Below, piece by piece: positions 43,419-45,959 of a stretch of 45,959 bases of DNA. The stretch is from Candidatus Zixiibacteriota bacterium. GTDB taxonomy: Bacteria; Zixibacteria; MSB-5A5; UBA10806; 4484-95. Below the pieces are notes generated by a model. It saw only the letters and a program-made list of their open reading frames with translations, made no database searches and was not told the DNA's origin. The position numbers were made by a program, and so were the translations under genes. The DNA lies in contig JAAEQD010000075.1 of assembly GCA_024231855.1 (NCBI GenBank), positions 1 through 45,959 on the forward strand, read 5' to 3'. Each line of letters starts with the position of its first letter. The first letter of the stretch is position 1.

Positions 43419-43445
43419 AACGGGGTTGTTTCAGGCAACCCCGTT
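43419..43445 (+). other. Hairpin between dsrP and the reductase gene
   Basis: A perfect 10-bp stem (AACGGGGTTG / CAACCCCGTT) with a seven-base loop lies 19 bases before the next ATG. No T-tract follows, so it may affect translation or RNA stability rather than end transcription. Confidence 0.5.
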
Positions 43446-43463
43446 ACTTATATTCAGGTTATT

Positions 43464-45140
43464 ATGGAAAAGTCGGATTTTGTTATTATCGGCGGCGTAG
43501 CCGCCGGGCCGAAGACGGCCGCGGTTTTGGCTCGCCGTTTACCTGAGGCAATAATCACCGTGTACCAGAGGGAAAAGCATATTTCGTATGGCTCTTGCGG
43601 CTTGCCGTATTTCGCGTCGGGTGATATCAATAGTTTCGATGAGCTTACTCGGACTTCTTATGGAGTCGCCAGATCGCCCGGATTCTTTAAAAATAGCAAA
43701 GGCTTCAATGTGATAACGGAGGCCGAGGTAGTATCGATTGACCGCGAGGCTAAAACAGTTTCGGTTAAGATGCTTGAAACCGGTGAGATATTCAAACATG
43801 GTTATGGCAAGCTGGTTTTGGCTACCGGCGCCAATCCCATTCAGCCACCTTTTCCGGTCGCGGAGAGTCCGAAAATCAAGCCGTTCGTTCGACCTGCCGA
43901 TGCTATCAATTTCCGAAAGATGGCTCAGACCGGTCAGGTTGGCAAGGCGGTCATCGTTGGCGGTGGATTTATCGGCTGCGAAGTTGCCGAAGCGGCCGGC
44001 GGTCTATGGGGTATCGAAGTAACGCTTATCGAGAAAGAAAATCAACTTCTCCCCTACGTTCTCGATCCGGAGATGGCGATAATCGCCGAACGTGAACTGG
44101 TCAGACAGGATGTTAAGGTAATAACAAGCGGCAAAGTTGAAGAAATCGCGATCAATGATGACGGTAGCCCGGTAGTTAAAATTAACGGCCGGGATGATAT
44201 TATAGCCGATTATGTGTTCCTTTGTCTTGGTGTGAAGCCGGAAGTAACCTTGGCCGAGGCATGCGGTTTGGAAATCGGCAAGACCGGCGGAATCGCGGTT
44301 GACAAAAATTTACGAACCTCCGATCCCGATATCTATGCTGGAGGAGATTGTATTGAATCGGAAAGCCAGATAACAGGCGACAAGATTTGTATTCCCATGG
44401 GTTCTCTGGCAAACCGTCACGGCCGGGTGATAGCCGAGAATTTAGCCGGCAACAGGACTGACTTTCCGGGAGTTGTCGGCGCGTTTCTGGTTAAAATATT
44501 CGATATGAACGTCGGCTCGGTTGGTCTATCGGAGCAAAAGGCCAAAAATTCCGGGTTGAATCCATCGGCTGTCTGGGGCAGTTTCGGCGACAAACCCGAT
44601 TATTACCCCGAATCCCAAACGTTTTGCGTGAAGATGGTTTATGAAGGCAACAGACTTCTTGGTTTACAGGCGGTTGGTAAAGGTAATATCTGCCGGCGGG
44701 TTGATGTGTTTTCATCAATTCTGCAAAATTCTGGCAGCCTTGATGATTTAATCGACTTTGAGCAGGGTTATGCTCCACCTTACTCCGAGGCCATTGACCC
44801 GTTGTATCATCTGGCTACGATGGCCCTGGCTAAAAGCAAGGGGCTTGAATTCATCGGCCCGGGGGCCGATTTGGAAAATTATGATGAGGACGCGGTTTGG
44901 CTCGATGTCAGGGAAGTTGACGAGTTTGAAAATGACACCTGGCCATACGCCGAGAAACATAAACCTATTAACATTCCCCTGAATGACTTGAGGGATTGCT
45001 TAAATGAGCTGGATAGTAAGCGAAAGATAATGATAATCTGTAAACGCGGTCCGCGATCCTATCAGGCGGCCTTAATTTTAAAGCAGGCCGGCTTTGAGGA
45101 CGTGAATATCGTCGCCGGCGGCGTAACGGCAATGCAATAA
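43464..45140 (+). CDS. FAD disulfide/persulfide reductase with C-terminal rhodanese domain
   Basis: The first about 450 residues are a CoA-disulfide reductase-type flavoprotein. Visible are FAD motif FVIIGGVAAGPKTAAVLARR, redox-active C45 in SYGSCGLPYF, second dinucleotide fold AVIVGGGFIGCEVAEAA, and DPDIYAGGDC. Residues about 465-558 are a rhodanese domain with active-site C526 in ICKRGPRS. This fusion is known from NAD(P)H-dependent polysulfide/persulfide reductases (Npsr). It likely reduces CoA- or protein-bound persulfides in the cytoplasm with NADH. Position between dsrMKJOP and hemA suggests a sulfur-related role. NADH oxidase activity is a known side reaction of the family. Confidence 0.88.
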   Translation: MEKSDFVIIGGVAAGPKTAAVLARRLPEAIITVYQREKHISYGSCGLPYFASGDINSFDELTRTSYGVARSPGFFKNSKGFNVITEAEVVSIDREAKTVSVKMLETGEIFKHGYGKLVLATGANPIQPPFPVAESPKIKPFVRPADAINFRKMAQTGQVGKAVIVGGGFIGCEVAEAAGGLWGIEVTLIEKENQLLPYVLDPEMAIIAERELVRQDVKVITSGKVEEIAINDDGSPVVKINGRDDIIADYVFLCLGVKPEVTLAEACGLEIGKTGGIAVDKNLRTSDPDIYAGGDCIESESQITGDKICIPMGSLANRHGRVIAENLAGNRTDFPGVVGAFLVKIFDMNVGSVGLSEQKAKNSGLNPSAVWGSFGDKPDYYPESQTFCVKMVYEGNRLLGLQAVGKGNICRRVDVFSSILQNSGSLDDLIDFEQGYAPPYSEAIDPLYHLATMALAKSKGLEFIGPGADLENYDEDAVWLDVREVDEFENDTWPYAEKHKPINIPLNDLRDCLNELDSKRKIMIICKRGPRSYQAALILKQAGFEDVNIVAGGVTAMQ

Positions 45141-45170
45141 CAATGACACTAATTGGAGATTTGAGATAAT

Positions 45171-45959
45171 ATGACAGCCGGTAATTGGCATCTGGTAGTA
45201 TGCGGTATCAATCATAAAACATCAACGCTCGAACAGCGTGAACCTTTCCAGATAAACAGGAACGAAATCGCCAGGGCTAACGCGATATTCGGTAATTTGC
45301 CGGGCGTGATGGAATCGGCCATCGTGTCCACCTGTAATCGAATCGAATTTTATTTCGCGTCCCGCAAAAGCGAAAATCCTGTTGATCTGGCGAAAGTGTT
45401 TTACAAAAATTTCAACGATTATGACGCTTCGCGGTCAGATGAACTATTTTTCACCAAAAAGAATAAACACGCCGCGGAGCATATTTTAAGCGTGGCGGCC
45501 GGGATCGAATCAGTCGTCCTGGGCGAAAACCAGATTATGGCCCAGCTCCGAGACGCTTATACATCGGCCTGCGCCGTTAAGACAGCCGGCAAGATAATTC
45601 ATCGCCTGTTTCACCAGGCCTTTCGTGTCGGTAAACAAGTACGCACCGATACCGAGATGGGAAAAGGCGCCTGTTCGGTTTCCAGCGCGGCGATCGAGCT
45701 TCTCCAAACCAAGATCAAAAAACTGGAAAAACCATCGATACTTCTGGTAGGCGTTAACCAGATGACCGCCCTGGCCGCTAAAGGCATTCGTCGGCTTAAT
45801 TACGGCAATATGATATTTGCCAACAGAACCGAGCAGAAAGCGGCAACATTCGCGGCTCAATTCGATTCAACAGGACATCCTCTGACAGAGTTGCCCGACC
45901 TGATAGATAAATCCGATATCCTTATAACCTGTACCGGCGCGAATGAGCCTATAATAACC
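45171..45959 (+). CDS. hemA: Glutamyl-tRNA reductase, 5' part (runs off the window)
   Basis: The frame is open from ATG 45171 to the last base, 263 codons. HemA reduces glutamyl-tRNA to glutamate-1-semialdehyde, the first step of tetrapyrrole (heme, siroheme) synthesis. Motifs are GINHKTSTLEQRE, the catalytic cysteine C55 in VSTCNRIEFY, GIESVVLGENQIMAQLRDAY, and GKQVRTDTEMGKGACSVSSAA. The usual glycine-rich NADPH motif (GAGxM) reads GVNQM at 194-198, an unusual variant. Location after the dsr genes suits siroheme demand. The C-terminus is not in the window. Confidence 0.95.
   Translation, partial: MTAGNWHLVVCGINHKTSTLEQREPFQINRNEIARANAIFGNLPGVMESAIVSTCNRIEFYFASRKSENPVDLAKVFYKNFNDYDASRSDELFFTKKNKHAAEHILSVAAGIESVVLGENQIMAQLRDAYTSACAVKTAGKIIHRLFHQAFRVGKQVRTDTEMGKGACSVSSAAIELLQTKIKKLEKPSILLVGVNQMTALAAKGIRRLNYGNMIFANRTEQKAATFAAQFDSTGHPLTELPDLIDKSDILITCTGANEPIIT

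Noticed and set aside
43419..43445. Rho-independent terminator after dsrP
   Set aside because: The stem is good, but there is no T-tract on either strand, so it is listed only as a hairpin.

Overview
The window reads as a piece of chromosome from an uncultured Gram-negative bacterium of the FCB type, most likely a Zixibacteria-like lineage (inference). It carries an almost complete dissimilatory sulfate-reduction gene set (sat, aprBA, qmoABC, dsrABD, dsrN, dsrL, dsrC, dsrMKJOP) next to many exported proteins that end in the 'YPNPFN ... LPSGMYFYRI ... K' type of C-terminal sorting domain used by type IX secretion. No rRNA, tRNA, CRISPR array or transposase gene was seen.

Layout. 1-3339: two minus-strand exported proteins (a seven-repeat FG-GAP/VCBS protein and a 510-aa adhesin-like protein), bounded by a mosaic of short palindromic intergenic repeats. 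3340-4875: a solitary TIR-domain protein whose C-terminal part resembles an alpha/alpha-toroid (terpenoid cyclase/prenyltransferase fold), with its own near-consensus promoter. 5031-10489: qmoC (minus), divergent from sat-aprB-aprA (plus), closed by a strong terminator. 10490-21177: an AT-rich island of seven sorting-domain proteins (two FG-GAP-like gene pairs, two parallel beta-helix proteins, one esterase) plus a YdhR-like monooxygenase, clearly built by duplication. 21313-22428: a small zinc-ribbon protein and a YkgJ-type cysteine-cluster protein. 22496-26982: minus-strand lipoprotein and outer-membrane-barrel genes, two modules of which are tandem duplicates including their promoters. 27425-30955: qmoA-qmoB. 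31434-43368: dsrA-dsrB-dsrD-dsrN-dsrL-dsrC, a terminator, then an RsbRD-N-like gene and dsrM-K-J-O-P. 43464-end: an FAD disulfide/persulfide reductase fused to rhodanese, and the 5' part of hemA.

How it works together. Sat activates sulfate to APS; AprAB reduces APS to sulfite with electrons from the menaquinone pool through QmoABC; DsrAB reduces sulfite and loads the sulfur on DsrC as a trisulfide; DsrMKJOP returns electrons from the menaquinone/periplasmic side; DsrN amidates the siroheme and HemA feeds tetrapyrrole synthesis. DsrD supports the reductive direction, while DsrL, best known from sulfur oxidisers, gives a possible NAD(P)H link. The presence of both, plus a rhodanese-fused persulfide reductase, leaves sulfur disproportionation or a reversible pathway open.

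Most interesting: the TIR-toroid fusion; the split qmo locus with a surface-protein island between aprA and qmoAB; a duplication that carried the last bases of aprA and its terminator to a second site; sorting-domain cassettes whose base composition differs from the genes they terminate; co-occurrence of dsrD and dsrL with opposite charge tails on DsrA and DsrL; and a leaderless gene.
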